From assembly GCF_009729555.1 (NCBI RefSeq), contig NZ_WODC01000001.1, positions 620,001-684,000 of the forward strand: a stretch of DNA of 64,000 nucleotides, given 5' to 3'. The position numbers and the translations under genes are program-made. The notes below the pieces were generated by a model that searched no databases, had not been told where the DNA came from, and saw nothing but the letters and a program-made list of their open reading frames with translations. This stretch comes from Pseudodesulfovibrio alkaliphilus (GTDB lineage: Bacteria; Desulfobacterota; Desulfovibrionia; Desulfovibrionales; Desulfovibrionaceae). Positions 54,431 through 63,928 of the stretch are shown here, one piece after another. Every line of letters begins with the position of its first letter. The first letter of the stretch is position 1.

Positions 54431-54694
54431 CTACCAGCGGGGACGTTCTTCGCGAGCCTTGGCTTCGTTGACCTTGATGTTGCGGCCGCCGAACTCCTTG
54501 CCGTCCAGAGCGGCAATGGCTTCGCGGGCGCCGGCATCGTCCATCTCAACGAAACCGAAGCCGCGGGGGCGTCCGGTTTCACGATCCTCGATGAGGTTGA
54601 CAGAGGTCACTTCGCCGTAGGCTTCGAAAGCGGCGCGGACGTCGTCTTCAGTGGAGGACCAGGACAGATTGCCGACATACAGTTTTTTGGACAT
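54431..54694 (-). CDS. RRM-type RNA-binding protein
   Basis: An 87-residue single RNA recognition motif: RNP2 LYVGNL at 5-10 and RNP1 RGFGFVEM at 44-51. Bacterial stand-alone RRM proteins bind single-stranded RNA, and cyanobacterial Rbp homologues are cold-induced. ATG 54694 has AGGAG. The tail is short and basic/acidic, without a glycine-rich extension. Confidence 0.94.
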   Translation of the reverse strand: MSKKLYVGNLSWSSTEDDVRAAFEAYGEVTSVNLIEDRETGRPRGFGFVEMDDAGAREAIAALDGKEFGGRNIKVNEAKAREERPRW

Positions 54695-54958
54695 TCGATT
54701 TTTTCTCCTGAGAAAATGGGGTTGCTGTGGCGCACATGCGCCTATATCAAAAAAGGCAACGTACCAGATGTGCACGCTGCCTCCCGATATTCCTGTTCGC
54801 TTTCAACCAGCCCGGGCCACAGGGGGCCACGCCTCCGCGGGCGTTGCTGGCGTTTGAGCGCCACCTATTTGTCATCTGGCGAAGAAAGTCAACACTTATT
54901 TTCACCCACCCGATAAAAAATCCACGAATCAGGCAAACGGCGTCCGCTGCGCCGGGAA
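54695..54958. other. Intergenic region, 264 bp
   Basis: Leader of the RRM gene and the 3' flank of cobD-cobQ. It contains the inverted repeat GGCGCACATGCGCC at about 54733-54747 and AT-rich runs, but no supported gene. Confidence 0.4.
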
Positions 54959-57637
54959 TCATCCGCCCGCGACGCGGAACAGGCTGGCCTGGGTGCAGCA
55001 GCCGCTGAAGCCGAGCGCCTTGTATATCTTCTCCATGCACACCGCCTCACGGACCACCCCGGCCAGGTGATCCAGAGCGTCCTCCAGATCAAAGCGCACC
55101 TGCACCGCGCCCAGGGGGGGCAGCCCCTTGTCGGTGCGCAGTTGGTCGATGAACCAGCGCCGGAACTCGTCGGCGTCGAAGAGGCCGTGCAGATAGGTGC
55201 CCCAGACCCTCCCGTCGGCACGGGAAAACCCCAGAGGCTGGCCCGCGTTGTCGCGCAGGGCCACACGCAGGGAGTCGGCCAGGGGCTTGGTCAGACCGTG
55301 GTGAATCTCGTAGCCGTGGACCGGCAGGCTTGAGCGGGAGTGGGTGCCCCAGGTGCGGGTCAGGGTCTTCTCGGGCACCAGGGTGGTCTGCACCGGCAGC
55401 AGGCCGAAGCCGTCCATGCGGGTTGTTTCGGACTCCAGCCCGTAGGGATCGTCCACCACCTCGCCGAGCATCTGAAAGCCGCCGCAGATGCCGATGATCC
55501 TGGTGCGGCCGCCCTCGGCGGCCAGGGAGCGCAGCGCCGCGGCCATGCCCGCCCCGCGCAGGGCCTTCATGTCCGGCACCGTGGACTTGGAGCCGGGAAT
55601 GATCACCGCATCGGGCGTGCCCAGCTGGTGGGCGTCGGACACCACGCGCACACGCACGTCCGGCTCGGCGTGGAGCGGATCGATGTCGTTGAAATTGGAG
55701 ATGCGCGGCAGGTCGATGACCGCGATGTCCACGCACTGGCCGGGCGGCAGCTTGCGCGCCTCGGGCCGGAAGCCCTCCTTGAAGGAGACCGAATCCTCCT
55801 CGGGCAACCCCAGGGAGTGGATGTAGGGGACGGTGCCCAGCACCGGCCTGCCCGTGTGCTCGAACATCTGGCCAAAGGCGGGTTCGAGCAGCGTCTCGTC
55901 GCCCCGGAAGCGGTTGATGAGAAATCCCTCGACCATGTCGCGCTCGGCCGGGGTAAGCAGGTGCATGGTCCCGACCATGGAGGCGAAGACGCCCCCCCGG
56001 TCGATGTCGCCCGCCAGGAGCACCCGTGCGGCGGCGTGGCGGGCCATGGCCATATTGACGATGTCGTGGTGCTTGAGGTTGACCTCGGCCGGGCTGCCCG
56101 CGCCTTCGATGACCATGATGTCGTGCTCGTTGGCCAGGGAATCGTAGGCGGCCTTGACCGCCTCCCAGGCGCGGGGCTTGTAGCGCACGTATTCGCCCAC
56201 GCTCATGTTGCCCACCGGGCGTCCCATGACGATGACCTGGGAGCCGGTGTCCGATCCGGGCTTGAGCAGCACCGGGTTCATACGCACGTCTGGCCGCTGG
56301 CGGCAGGCCATGGCCTGGGTCACTTGGGCGCGGCCCATCTCGCACCCCTCGTCGGTGACAAAGGAGTTGAGGGACATGTTCTGCGCCTTGAACGGGGCCA
56401 CGTTGTAGCCATCCTGGAGAAAGATGCGGCAGAAGGCGGCTGCCAGGACGGACTTGCCCGCGTTGGAGCTGGTGCCCTGCAGCATCAGGGCCGGGGTGCG
56501 CTTGGTGCGCCGGACCACCGGGCCGCGCCCGGTGCCGCTGACCGCCTCCATGGCCCGGATCAGGCGCTCGTTGTCCTCGCCGCTGCGCACGGCCACACGA
56601 AACCAGTTGTTGTCCAGCCCCTCGTAGTTGCCGCACAGCCGGATGGCGATGCGGTGCTCCATGAGCAGCCTGTCCCGCAGGGGCGCCGCGTCCTGGCCTA
56701 CGCGTTCGACCCGGCAGAGCAGATAATTGGCCGAGCCGGGGCACACCCGGATGCCCGGCACATGGCGCAGGCCCGAGGCCAGGCTCTCGCGCAGCAGCGC
56801 TGTCTGCTCGCGAGTGCGGGCCGCATAGGCCGTATCGCGCAGACAACGCGCCCCCACCTTCTGGGCCAGGGTGTTCACCGACCATGCGGGCATGGCCTGC
56901 TTGAGGCGCAGGATCACCTCGGGATCGGCAAAGGCCAGTCCGAGCCGGATGCCCGGAATGGCGAAAAACTTGGTCATGGAGATGACGGTGACGACGTTGG
57001 ACGGCCTGTCGCGTACCAGACGGTCGGCTCCCTCGGGCAGGAACTCGGCAAAGGACTCGTCCACCACGAAGCGCGAGCGGGGGAACATGGCCGCCACCTC
57101 GCGCAGGTCGGCCGGAGAGAAAAGCGCACCCGTCGGGTTGTTGGGATTGCACAAAAAGACCAGCGAGGGCGTGGTCAACAACCGCCCCATGGCCGGAAAG
57201 TTGACGGTCCGGTCGTCCCCGAGCGGGACCTCGAGCACCTTGAGCCGGTGCGCCTTGCAGGCCCGCGCATAATCCACGTAGGTGGGCGAAGGAATGACCG
57301 CCTGTCCGAAACCGCCCAGGGAGGCGATGGCGAAAAGCAGCTCGGACGCTCCGTTGCCCGCCAGGACCTGGGTGGGCCAGACCTTGTATGCCTCGGCCGC
57401 GGCCATGAGCAGGTCATGACTGTCCGGGTCCGGGTAGGCGTCAACGGACTGGAGCGCCTGCCCCACCACCTGACCCAGCCACGGGGGCGGGCCCAGCGGA
57501 TTGACGTTGGCGGAAAAGTCGAGAATCTCCTCGGCACGGCACCCGGCCTGCTCGGCCAGACGGCGCAGATTGCCCCCATGGGCGAACCGCTGTTCGTCCA
57601 ACACATCGGGAATTCCCGCCAGAACGCGCTGCTTCAC
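54959..57637 (-). CDS. cobD-cobQ: Fused threonine-phosphate decarboxylase (CobD) and cobyric acid synthase (CobQ)
   Basis: An 892-residue bifunctional cobalamin enzyme. Residues about 1-370 are a PLP-dependent fold-type I decarboxylase like CobD ([55 protein letters not shown] with the PLP Lys). Residues about 385-892 are CobQ: the P-loop-like [19 protein letters not shown], the DIDRGGVFA motif and a class I glutamine amidotransferase domain with nucleophile Cys in [10 protein letters not shown] and HGYEIHHG. CobD makes aminopropanol phosphate; CobQ amidates adenosyl-cobyrinate a,c-diamide. The start GTG 57637 has GGAGG. One continuous frame, no sign of frameshift. Confidence 0.9.
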   Translation of the reverse strand: MKQRVLAGIPDVLDEQRFAHGGNLRRLAEQAGCRAEEILDFSANVNPLGPPPWLGQVVGQALQSVDAYPDPDSHDLLMAAAEAYKVWPTQVLAGNGASELLFAIASLGGFGQAVIPSPTYVDYARACKAHRLKVLEVPLGDDRTVNFPAMGRLLTTPSLVFLCNPNNPTGALFSPADLREVAAMFPRSRFVVDESFAEFLPEGADRLVRDRPSNVVTVISMTKFFAIPGIRLGLAFADPEVILRLKQAMPAWSVNTLAQKVGARCLRDTAYAARTREQTALLRESLASGLRHVPGIRVCPGSANYLLCRVERVGQDAAPLRDRLLMEHRIAIRLCGNYEGLDNNWFRVAVRSGEDNERLIRAMEAVSGTGRGPVVRRTKRTPALMLQGTSSNAGKSVLAAAFCRIFLQDGYNVAPFKAQNMSLNSFVTDEGCEMGRAQVTQAMACRQRPDVRMNPVLLKPGSDTGSQVIVMGRPVGNMSVGEYVRYKPRAWEAVKAAYDSLANEHDIMVIEGAGSPAEVNLKHHDIVNMAMARHAAARVLLAGDIDRGGVFASMVGTMHLLTPAERDMVEGFLINRFRGDETLLEPAFGQMFEHTGRPVLGTVPYIHSLGLPEEDSVSFKEGFRPEARKLPPGQCVDIAVIDLPRISNFNDIDPLHAEPDVRVRVVSDAHQLGTPDAVIIPGSKSTVPDMKALRGAGMAAALRSLAAEGGRTRIIGICGGFQMLGEVVDDPYGLESETTRMDGFGLLPVQTTLVPEKTLTRTWGTHSRSSLPVHGYEIHHGLTKPLADSLRVALRDNAGQPLGFSRADGRVWGTYLHGLFDADEFRRWFIDQLRTDKGLPPLGAVQVRFDLEDALDHLAGVVREAVCMEKIYKALGFSGCCTQASLFRVAGG

Positions 57638-57903
57638 CGTGCCTCCACCGTCCGGGTCGAAGCGGGGGGCCACTCCGCCCGAAGTCTAGATTTTATCGAG
57701 ACTTCACGCCGTTCTACGCTGAAAGCGCTTCCGAGACAAGGGTGAAATGTTCGTGGCCCACGGTCCGCGAATCGCCGAAGCGGGAATATTTCCCCTCCCG
57801 TCCGCACGTGACAAGGCCCCTGCCGGGGGCGGTGGCAGGGGTCTTGTGCGGGGTGAGGCGGCCCGGTCGGGCACGGGCTGACCGGGCCGGTGGTGCTACA
57901 GGG
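57638..57903. other. Intergenic region between catalase and cobD-cobQ
   Basis: Contains two hairpins, 57811-57847 and 57860-57886. No cobalamin riboswitch B12-box was recognised. Confidence 0.5.
57811..57847 (-). terminator. Hairpin after catalase
   Basis: Stem ACAAGGCCCCTGCC/GGCAGGGGTCTTGT with one G-T pair; a second hairpin with arms GGCCCGGTC/GACCGGGCC at 57860-57886 lies closer to the gene. Lacks a strong T run. Confidence 0.5.
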
Positions 57904-59421
57904 TTATTTGACGGGCGTTGCGGCCACCCGCTCCTCCTGGCTCATGGCGGTAAGCTTCCTGACCTTGGCCAGGTCAAGGCCGAGCCCCTTGGCCACACGG
58001 CTTCCGTAGTCCTCGTCGGCCTTGTAGAACAGGGCGCACTGACGCAGCTGGATCGGCTTTGGCACCTGGCCCAGGCTGCCCAGAATGTTGCTGACCAGAT
58101 TGGCCCGGTCCTGCTCGGTCATGACGCGGCGATACAGGTTGCCCGGCTGCACGAAATCGTCGTTCTCATGGGCGAACTCATGGCGGCCTCCGTGACCCTC
58201 CAGGGGGATGGGCGGCTCGACAAAGGAGGTGTCCGGGGCCGGAGCGCCGAAGCTGTTGGGCCAGTAGTTGGGCCCGCCTCCGCCGTTGTTGTCCGTACGC
58301 ATGGCGCCGTCGCGCTGGTAGCTCTTCTCGGGCGCGTTCTTGGGCTGGTTGACCGGAATCAGATGATAGTTGGGTCCAAGCCGGTGCAGATGGGTGTCGT
58401 GGTAGGAGAACAGGCGCCCCTGGAGCATCTTGTCTGGCGAGACGCCGATGCCGGGCACCAAGTTGCTCGGGTTGAAGGCGGCCTGCTCCACCTCGGCAAA
58501 ATAGTTCTCCGGGTTGCGGTTAAGCACCAGTCTGCCGACCTTGACGGGCGGCACTTCCTTGTGGGGCCAGACCTTGGTGATGTCGAAGATGTCCCAGCCG
58601 AACTTCTCGGCCTGCCTGGGCGTGAGAATCTGCATCTCCAGGGTCCATGAGGGGTATTCGCCGCGGGCGATGGCATCGTGAAGATCGCGGGTGGCATGGT
58701 CCGGGTCCTTGCCGCACATCCCGGCCGCCTCGGGGCCGGTCAGGTTCCTGATCCCCTGATCGGTCTTGAAATGGTACTGGACCCAGAAATAGTCGCCCTT
58801 GGCATTATACCATTTATAGGTGTGGCTGGAGTAGCCGTTCATGTTCCGATACGTGGCCGGGGTGCCGCGATCCGAAAAGAGAATGGTCACCTGATGGATG
58901 GACTCGGGCGTCAGCGACCAGAAATCCCAGGCCATGGTCGGACTTTTCAGGTTGGTGACCGGGTCGCGCTTCTGGGTGTGGATGAAATCCGGGAACTTGA
59001 GGGGATCGCGGATGAAGAAGACCGGGGTGTTGTTGCCGGTCATGTCGTAGTTGCCTTCCTCGGTGTAGAACTTGATGGCAAAGCCGCGTGGATCGCGCTC
59101 TGCGTCGGCACTGCCCTTCTCGCCGCCCACGGTGGAAAAGCGGGCGAACACGTCGGTTTTCTTGCCCACCTTGGAGAGGAAGGCGGCCCGGGTGTACTTG
59201 GTCACATCGGCCGTGACCTCGAAATAGCCGTAGGCGCCCGCCCCCTTGGCATGGACCACCCGCTCCGGGATGCGTTCGCGGTCGAAATGGGAGAGTTTTT
59301 CCAGCAGATGAACGTCCTGCATCAGCACCGGCCCGCGAGGCCCGGCAGTGGCAGAGTTCAGGTCATTGCCCACCGGATGTCCAAAGGCAGTGGTCATCGT
59401 CTCTTTTTTCTTCTTTGTCAT
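57904..59421 (-). CDS. katA: Heme catalase (clade 3 type)
   Basis: A 505-residue monofunctional catalase. The distal His is in [12 protein letters not shown], the Asn in [16 protein letters not shown], and the heme-ligand region is [15 protein letters not shown], matching the F-S-Y-x-D-T-x-x-x-R-L-G motif. It disproportionates hydrogen peroxide in the cytoplasm. ATG 59421 has GGAGG. An inverted repeat 94-116 bp upstream may bind a peroxide or iron regulator. Catalase is common in oxygen-tolerant sulfate reducers. Confidence 0.96.
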   Translation of the reverse strand: MTKKKKETMTTAFGHPVGNDLNSATAGPRGPVLMQDVHLLEKLSHFDRERIPERVVHAKGAGAYGYFEVTADVTKYTRAAFLSKVGKKTDVFARFSTVGGEKGSADAERDPRGFAIKFYTEEGNYDMTGNNTPVFFIRDPLKFPDFIHTQKRDPVTNLKSPTMAWDFWSLTPESIHQVTILFSDRGTPATYRNMNGYSSHTYKWYNAKGDYFWVQYHFKTDQGIRNLTGPEAAGMCGKDPDHATRDLHDAIARGEYPSWTLEMQILTPRQAEKFGWDIFDITKVWPHKEVPPVKVGRLVLNRNPENYFAEVEQAAFNPSNLVPGIGVSPDKMLQGRLFSYHDTHLHRLGPNYHLIPVNQPKNAPEKSYQRDGAMRTDNNGGGGPNYWPNSFGAPAPDTSFVEPPIPLEGHGGRHEFAHENDDFVQPGNLYRRVMTEQDRANLVSNILGSLGQVPKPIQLRQCALFYKADEDYGSRVAKGLGLDLAKVRKLTAMSQEERVAATPVK

Positions 59422-59514
59422 GACATTTCCTCCATAGATTCTTGGCTCATTTATCGGTCACGCCACACCCATCGGCGTGGGAACACTCCCACTTGCCGCC
59501 AGTGTTATCACGTC

Positions 59515-59537
59515 AAAATAGTAATGGCTACTATTTT
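59515..59537. promoter_or_regulatory. AT-rich perfect inverted repeat before katA
   Basis: AAAATAGTA-ATGGC-TACTATTTT: a perfect 9-bp dyad with a 5-bp spacer, 94-116 bp upstream of katA. It resembles a binding site for a Fur/PerR-type regulator, but matches no exact consensus known to me. Confidence 0.45.
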
Positions 59538-59688
59538 CGTATTTCCCTGCATCATACCCCATGCCCAGGCCAAGAGGAAGCGTCGGACGCGAAAAATCAT
59601 GTCCCGTCCGATGCGAAGGTGCCACGATCGGTGCCAGCATCGGCGTGATCCGCCCGGACAGACCGGACTGGCATGTTTTTCAGTGACA

Positions 59689-59705
59689 TTGAAACCCATT
59701 TTCAT
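59689..59705. promoter_or_regulatory. Candidate Fur box before the ferrosome-like operon
   Basis: TTGAAACCCATTTTCAT matches the recalled Desulfovibrio Fur-box WTGAAAATNATTTTCAW with two mismatches (AT replaced by CC). It lies about 137 bp before the ATPase start. Confidence 0.5.
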
Positions 59706-59841
59706 TATCACCGATAAGCATGGATGGTACATGTGGAGGCGGTCGGCCCCGCAGCAATACCCCGACGAAACCAACCGACCGATGCGCGGCAACAAATGAG
59801 ACCCGCTTTCATAATCAGAATTTGCCGCTTCAGGTGAACGT

Positions 59842-62070
59842 ATGTATATGGATTCAAGCATGAAAGACATCATCTCCACCCGACACGCCATCACGGGGCG
59901 GGTCCGCTTCCGCGTCCGTCCCATGCTCCGCGACCACGCCCTGGCCAGACGCATCGGAACGGGACTCGAGGCACTTCCCTTCGTGGAAACGGTCCGGCCC
60001 AACGTGGCCTGCGCCAGCCTCGTGGTCCGATACCAACCGGGCGAAGCGCATCTGGCAGCCATTGAGGACGCCCTGTATCGGCTGGCGTCCGCCCGGGACA
60101 CCGACACACTTGCCTGCATCGCGCACGATGCCCCTGATTGCGCCACCCCGCTGTGCCAGTGCCGGGCCTGCGATGCCACGCGCACGGGCTGCAACCCGGT
60201 CAAACCCGCCCTGCGCCGATTTGTGGCCATCAGCGCTGTGCTGGGAGGAGTGCTCGTCTCTGGCCCGCTTTTGGGCATCGGCCTGGCCCAGACAGCCTTC
60301 AGTCCCGTGGGCATCGCGGCTGCGGCTTTTTCCCTGCCCCTGTTCAAGCAGGCGTGGCAGCAACTGCGCGACCGCCGCTTCACCCTGGAGATGTTTCTCG
60401 GGGCGAGCTGCATGGCCGCCGTGTTTGCGGGAGAAGCCCTGACCGCCTTTGAAATCCTGTGGATCACCGCAGGCGCGGAACTGCTCAAGGCATGGATAAC
60501 CGAACGCTCCCGCAAATCCATCAGCCGCATCCTCGAAGTCTCCTCCCACCATACCTTCATCCTGGTGGACGGGGTGGAGATGGAAAAGGAAGTGGCCGAC
60601 CTGCGTCCGGGAGATGTGGTGGTCCTGCACACCAGCGAGAAAGTGTGCGTGGATGGCGTGATCGTGGACGGCGAGGCGCTCATGGACGAGGCATCCATCA
60701 CCGGCCGGGCCGATTTCGTGCCCAAACGGGCGGGCGACGAGGTGCTGGCCGGAACCTTCGTGCGCCAGGGGGTCATCTATGTCCGGGCGCAACGGGTGGG
60801 CGACCGCACCTATCTGGCCCGCATATTGAAAATGGTGGAGGACTCCCTTGAGAACCGGGCACCCATCGAGGGCGTGGCCGACCGGCTGGCCTCCACCCTG
60901 GTCAAGCTCGGGTTCGCGGCCACGGCCGGGACCTGGCTGCTGACCGGCTCCCTGTGGCGGGCATTCACTGTCATGCTGGTCATGGCCTGCCCCTGCGCCA
61001 CGGTGCTGGCGGCCTCCACGGCCGTGAGCGCCGCCCTGAGCGCTGCGGCCAGAAGGAACATCCTGATCAAGGGCGGCCGTTACCTTGAAGCAGTGGGCAC
61101 CACCGACACCGTGTGTTTTGACAAGACCGGCACCCTGACCACCTCCGAGCCGGTCCTGGCCCGGATCGTTCCCCTAAGCGGCAGCGACACGGAGCGTCTC
61201 CTGGCCCGCGCCGTGTCGGTTGAGATGCACAATCATCATCCGCTGGCCCAGGCCATCAAGCAGGAGGCGGATCGGCGCGGGGTCGCCCCCGAGCCGCACA
61301 CGGTCTGCGAATATTTCCTTGGCATGGGTATGCGCGCCGAGGTCGGCGGCAGCGAAATCCTGGTGGGCAACGCCCGGCTCATGGAACGCCACGGGGTAGA
61401 CGTGGCCCCGGCCGGACGCAGGGCAGCGCCGCTGCGCCGCCAAGGGCGCACGGTGCTCTATGTGGCCGAAGACAAAGCCCTGCTCGGCCTGCTCGCCTTT
61501 GACAACCTCACCCGGCCTGAAAGCCGTCAGGTGGTCGACAGGCTGCGCCAGGGCGGCATCCGCGAGGTGGTCCTGATTACCGGCGACGAGCCCAACACCG
61601 CCAAAGAGCTGGCCCGCAAGCTCGGTATCGCCACGGTCCACGCATCGGTCATGCCCGAAGACAAGGCGCATATCGTGGATGCGATGCAGACCCGCGGGGC
61701 ATCGGTGATCATGGTCGGCGACGGCGTCAACGACGCCCTGGCCCTGACCCGCGCCGATGTGGGCGTGGCCATGGGGGCGGGCGGATCGGAGGTGGCCATT
61801 GAGGCTGCTGACATTGCCCTGGTTACCGACGACCTGGGCGGGCTGGTCTATGTCCAGTCCCTGAGCCAGGCCACCATGAAGGTGGTCCATCAAAACTTCT
61901 GGATTGCCACCGGCTCCAATGTGGCCGGAGTGATCCTGGGCGCAAGCGGACTGCTCTCGCCGGTCATGGCCGGGCTGCTGCACATCGTCCACTCGCTGGG
62001 CGTCCTGGCGAACTCGTCGCGCCTGTTGCGCCACCAACCCCCGGCTCTGGCGGCCGGAACCGAGGACTAA
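59842..62070 (+). CDS. P1B-type metal-transporting ATPase (FezB-like candidate)
   Basis: A 742-residue P-type ATPase. The N-terminus (about 10-90) is an HMA-like domain without CxxC but with arginine-rich GRVRFRVRP; then Cys-rich CQCRACDATRTGC (about 108-120), several TMs, the metal-site motif CPC at 383-385, phosphorylation Asp427 in DKTGT, an HP-type HHP in the N domain, and GDGVND at 626-631. The enzyme would pump a transition metal across a membrane. Ferrosome loci encode a P1B-6 ATPase (FezB); the operon here, with HMA-like and hydrophobic small proteins, looks similar, so iron loading of a compartment is my inference. The ATG at 59842 has AGGTGA; 59848 and 59863 are alternatives. Confidence 0.85.
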   Translation: MYMDSSMKDIISTRHAITGRVRFRVRPMLRDHALARRIGTGLEALPFVETVRPNVACASLVVRYQPGEAHLAAIEDALYRLASARDTDTLACIAHDAPDCATPLCQCRACDATRTGCNPVKPALRRFVAISAVLGGVLVSGPLLGIGLAQTAFSPVGIAAAAFSLPLFKQAWQQLRDRRFTLEMFLGASCMAAVFAGEALTAFEILWITAGAELLKAWITERSRKSISRILEVSSHHTFILVDGVEMEKEVADLRPGDVVVLHTSEKVCVDGVIVDGEALMDEASITGRADFVPKRAGDEVLAGTFVRQGVIYVRAQRVGDRTYLARILKMVEDSLENRAPIEGVADRLASTLVKLGFAATAGTWLLTGSLWRAFTVMLVMACPCATVLAASTAVSAALSAAARRNILIKGGRYLEAVGTTDTVCFDKTGTLTTSEPVLARIVPLSGSDTERLLARAVSVEMHNHHPLAQAIKQEADRRGVAPEPHTVCEYFLGMGMRAEVGGSEILVGNARLMERHGVDVAPAGRRAAPLRRQGRTVLYVAEDKALLGLLAFDNLTRPESRQVVDRLRQGGIREVVLITGDEPNTAKELARKLGIATVHASVMPEDKAHIVDAMQTRGASVIMVGDGVNDALALTRADVGVAMGAGGSEVAIEAADIALVTDDLGGLVYVQSLSQATMKVVHQNFWIATGSNVAGVILGASGLLSPVMAGLLHIVHSLGVLANSSRLLRHQPPALAAGTED

Positions 62071-62072
62071 CC

Positions 62073-62372
62073 GTGAACCTTTCGACCCTGATGACCCTGC
62101 GCGACCACCTGAAGATCCAGCACCATGTGCCCGGACGCATCCGCATCAAGTTCACCCCGGCCCTGCTGGCCGATCCACGGGCCATGGCCCTCAGGGACAA
62201 GACCACTGATCTTCCCGCCTTTGTGCGCGAGGTGCGGGTCAATGTCTTCACCCGCGACATCGTCATTGAATACGATCCCAAGGCCGTGGTGCCGGAAGCG
62301 CTGCACGAGGCGCTGACCACCGCGGACCAAGAGAGATTGAGCGAACTGGCCGCACAGTTCGAGACCGTCTGA
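62073..62372 (+). CDS. HMA-like small protein (FezC-like candidate)
   Basis: A 99-residue protein that looks like an HMA-2 ferredoxin-like domain without CxxC: VPGRIRIKF near residues 19-27 parallels GRVRFRV in the ATPase, and AFVREVRVNVFTRDIVIEYDPKAV gives the second beta-alpha-beta unit. The GTG at 62073 is 3 bases after the ATPase stop, with GAGGA upstream, so the two are coupled. Metal chaperone or assembly role in the operon is inference; a true FezC in other loci has a heavy-metal-associated domain. Confidence 0.75.
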   Translation: MNLSTLMTLRDHLKIQHHVPGRIRIKFTPALLADPRAMALRDKTTDLPAFVREVRVNVFTRDIVIEYDPKAVVPEALHEALTTADQERLSELAAQFETV

Positions 62373-62404
62373 CACGACAGAAAGCAACCCGAAGGAGGAG
62401 CGAC

Positions 62405-62959
62405 ATGGATTATTCGAATCAGGCGCAGTACGGCCCGGCAGCGGGCGCTGCCGAACCCCAGGGAGCCCAGCCGCAGCCCGGCGGACTCTACCAGTTTCAA
62501 CCCGGCGTGGGCTTCGTGCCCGTGCAGGGACAGCCCGCCCAAGCCCAGGCCGCGGGCATGGAAGGCCAGGCCGCGGGCGCTCAGGCCGCCGGGCAGAGCA
62601 TGGGTACGCAGGGCATGGGAAGCCAGACCATGGGCGGATCGGCCGCCTTCAGCCAAGGCATGTATGGCCAGGGCATGCCCGAGGGCGCACAACCCAAGTT
62701 CGATCAGAACAAGCTCGGCCAGATGTACGGCGTCATGACCGATGTCATGAACGGCGAGGCCGAGCCGACCAAGCTGCTGGGCCTGCTCGACGGCACGGGC
62801 GGCGAATTTTGGAAGGGGGCCCTGGTGGGCGCGGCCGCCGTGGTCCTGCTCAACAACGACGCCGTCAAGGGTGCGCTGGCCGGTCTGGCCGCCTCGGCCG
62901 GGTCCATGTTCCGCGAGGCCGACCCCGAGGGCGAACAGGTTACCGTGGGCTCCAAGTAG
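62405..62959 (+). CDS. Low-complexity protein with one membrane segment
   Basis: A 184-residue protein: residues 1-100 are Gln/Gly/Ala/Met-rich (repeats such as AGMEGQAAGAQAAGQSMG) and likely disordered; residues about 138-165 (KGALVGAAAVVLLNNDAVKGALAGLAAS) form a hydrophobic, Gly/Ala-rich segment. The same segment design recurs in the 125-residue gene at 63548. ATG 62405 has GAAGGAGGAG. It may anchor to or shape an internal membrane. No family I can name. Confidence 0.75.
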   Translation: MDYSNQAQYGPAAGAAEPQGAQPQPGGLYQFQPGVGFVPVQGQPAQAQAAGMEGQAAGAQAAGQSMGTQGMGSQTMGGSAAFSQGMYGQGMPEGAQPKFDQNKLGQMYGVMTDVMNGEAEPTKLLGLLDGTGGEFWKGALVGAAAVVLLNNDAVKGALAGLAASAGSMFREADPEGEQVTVGSK

Positions 62960-62986
62960 CCCGACACACTTGCCAAGGAGCAAAAC

Positions 62987-63526
62987 ATGACCAAGCAATA
63001 TACTACTGCGGCCAGGGCTGTGCCCCTGAGTGGCGCCGTTCTGGGCGCGGCCGTATTCGGCGCCGTGATCGGCGCCACGGCAGCCGCGGCCCGAGGCATT
63101 CGACAGGTGAAAAACGGCGAGGCCACAAAACAGGACGTGGCCATGGATGTGGCCCGCGAGAGCGGCTCCACCGCCGTGGCCGCAGGAGCGGGCGTGGCCG
63201 TGGCCTCGGCCCTCGGCCTTGGCCCGATCCTCTCCGCCGTGGGCGTGGTGGCCGTGGCCGTGGGCACCAAGTACGCCATCGATTCCGTTCTCAGCCCCTC
63301 CCGCCCCAAACCCGCAGCCAAAGCCGCGGTCCCTGCCGCGTCAGCGACCGAAAAGACGGCACCCAAAAAAACCGCAGCAATCAAAACCCCGAGCTCCGCA
63401 GCCAAAAAAAGCGCGGCTCCCCAAAAGACCGTCAAAAAGGCTGCGCCCAAAAAAGCTGCGCCCAAAAAAGCGGCCACGACCACGAAACAGACCGCCAAAA
63501 CCACCGAAACCCCAGACAAGGCATAA
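62987..63526 (+). CDS. Gly/Ala-rich membrane protein with histone-like lysine-rich tail
   Basis: A 179-residue protein with two hydrophobic Gly/Ala-rich parts (about 13-35, LSGAVLGAAVFGAVIGATAAAA, and 62-92, TAVAAGAGVAVASALGLGPILSAVGVVAVAVG) joined by a charged linker. The C-terminal ~75 residues are Lys/Ala/Pro-rich (KKAAPKKAAPKKAAT), similar in composition to histone H1-like tails. ATG 62987 has AAGGAGC. Operon position suggests a structural or membrane-bending role; the basic tail could bind phosphate, polyphosphate or nucleic acid. Confidence 0.75.
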   Translation: MTKQYTTAARAVPLSGAVLGAAVFGAVIGATAAAARGIRQVKNGEATKQDVAMDVARESGSTAVAAGAGVAVASALGLGPILSAVGVVAVAVGTKYAIDSVLSPSRPKPAAKAAVPAASATEKTAPKKTAAIKTPSSAAKKSAAPQKTVKKAAPKKAAPKKAATTTKQTAKTTETPDKA

Positions 63527-63547
63527 GCGCCTCAAGAGGAACAGAGC

Positions 63548-63925
63548 ATGAGCGATCACAGCACACAGTGGCCCCAGCCCGGCGCCTCCTCTGCCGAGGG
63601 CGCGTACTCCAGGGACCCGCAGAACCCCACCCACTACTTCCAGGACGCCAACCAGTTCGGCGCCGCCATGCAGTCGGTCCCGGCCTCGCGGCCTGCCGTT
63701 GCCCAGGCTCCCTCTCCTGTGGCCTCCTGGTTCGCCTTCACCAACGCCGACTACCTCAAGGGACTGGCCCTGGGTGTGGGCGCGGCCCTGGTGGTGACGA
63801 ACCCCACGGTGCAAAAGGCCGTGGTCTCCGGCGCGGTCAAGGCATGGGCGGCCATCCAGGGCGGCGTTGAAGAACTCAAGGAACAGGTCCAGGACGCAAA
63901 GGCCGAACTGAGCCAAAAGGACTAG
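63548..63925 (+). CDS. Small protein with hydrophobic segment like the 62405 gene
   Basis: A 125-residue protein: residues 1-60 are polar and low complexity; about 69-100 (YLKGLALGVGAALVVTNPTVQKAVVSGAVKAW) is the hydrophobic segment; the C-terminus is a charged helix (VEELKEQVQDAKAELSQKD). The pattern (W/L)-K-G-x-x-x-G-x-x-A-x-V-V-x-x-N-x-x-V matches the protein at 62405, so the two are probably paralogues. ATG 63548 has AAGAGGAA. Coupled to the next gene by a 3-bp gap. Confidence 0.75.
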   Translation: MSDHSTQWPQPGASSAEGAYSRDPQNPTHYFQDANQFGAAMQSVPASRPAVAQAPSPVASWFAFTNADYLKGLALGVGAALVVTNPTVQKAVVSGAVKAWAAIQGGVEELKEQVQDAKAELSQKD

Positions 63926-63928
63926 ACC

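Larger units (their letters stand above)
59422..59841. other. Divergent intergenic region, 420 bp
   Basis: Between katA and the P-type ATPase operon. It holds the inverted repeat 59515-59537, a Fur-like box 59689-59705, and an AT-rich tail before 59842. Several short open frames here look like chance. Confidence 0.6.

Noticed and set aside
57638-57903. Cobalamin riboswitch before cobD-cobQ
   Set aside because: No B12-box or matching stems were recognised on the minus strand.
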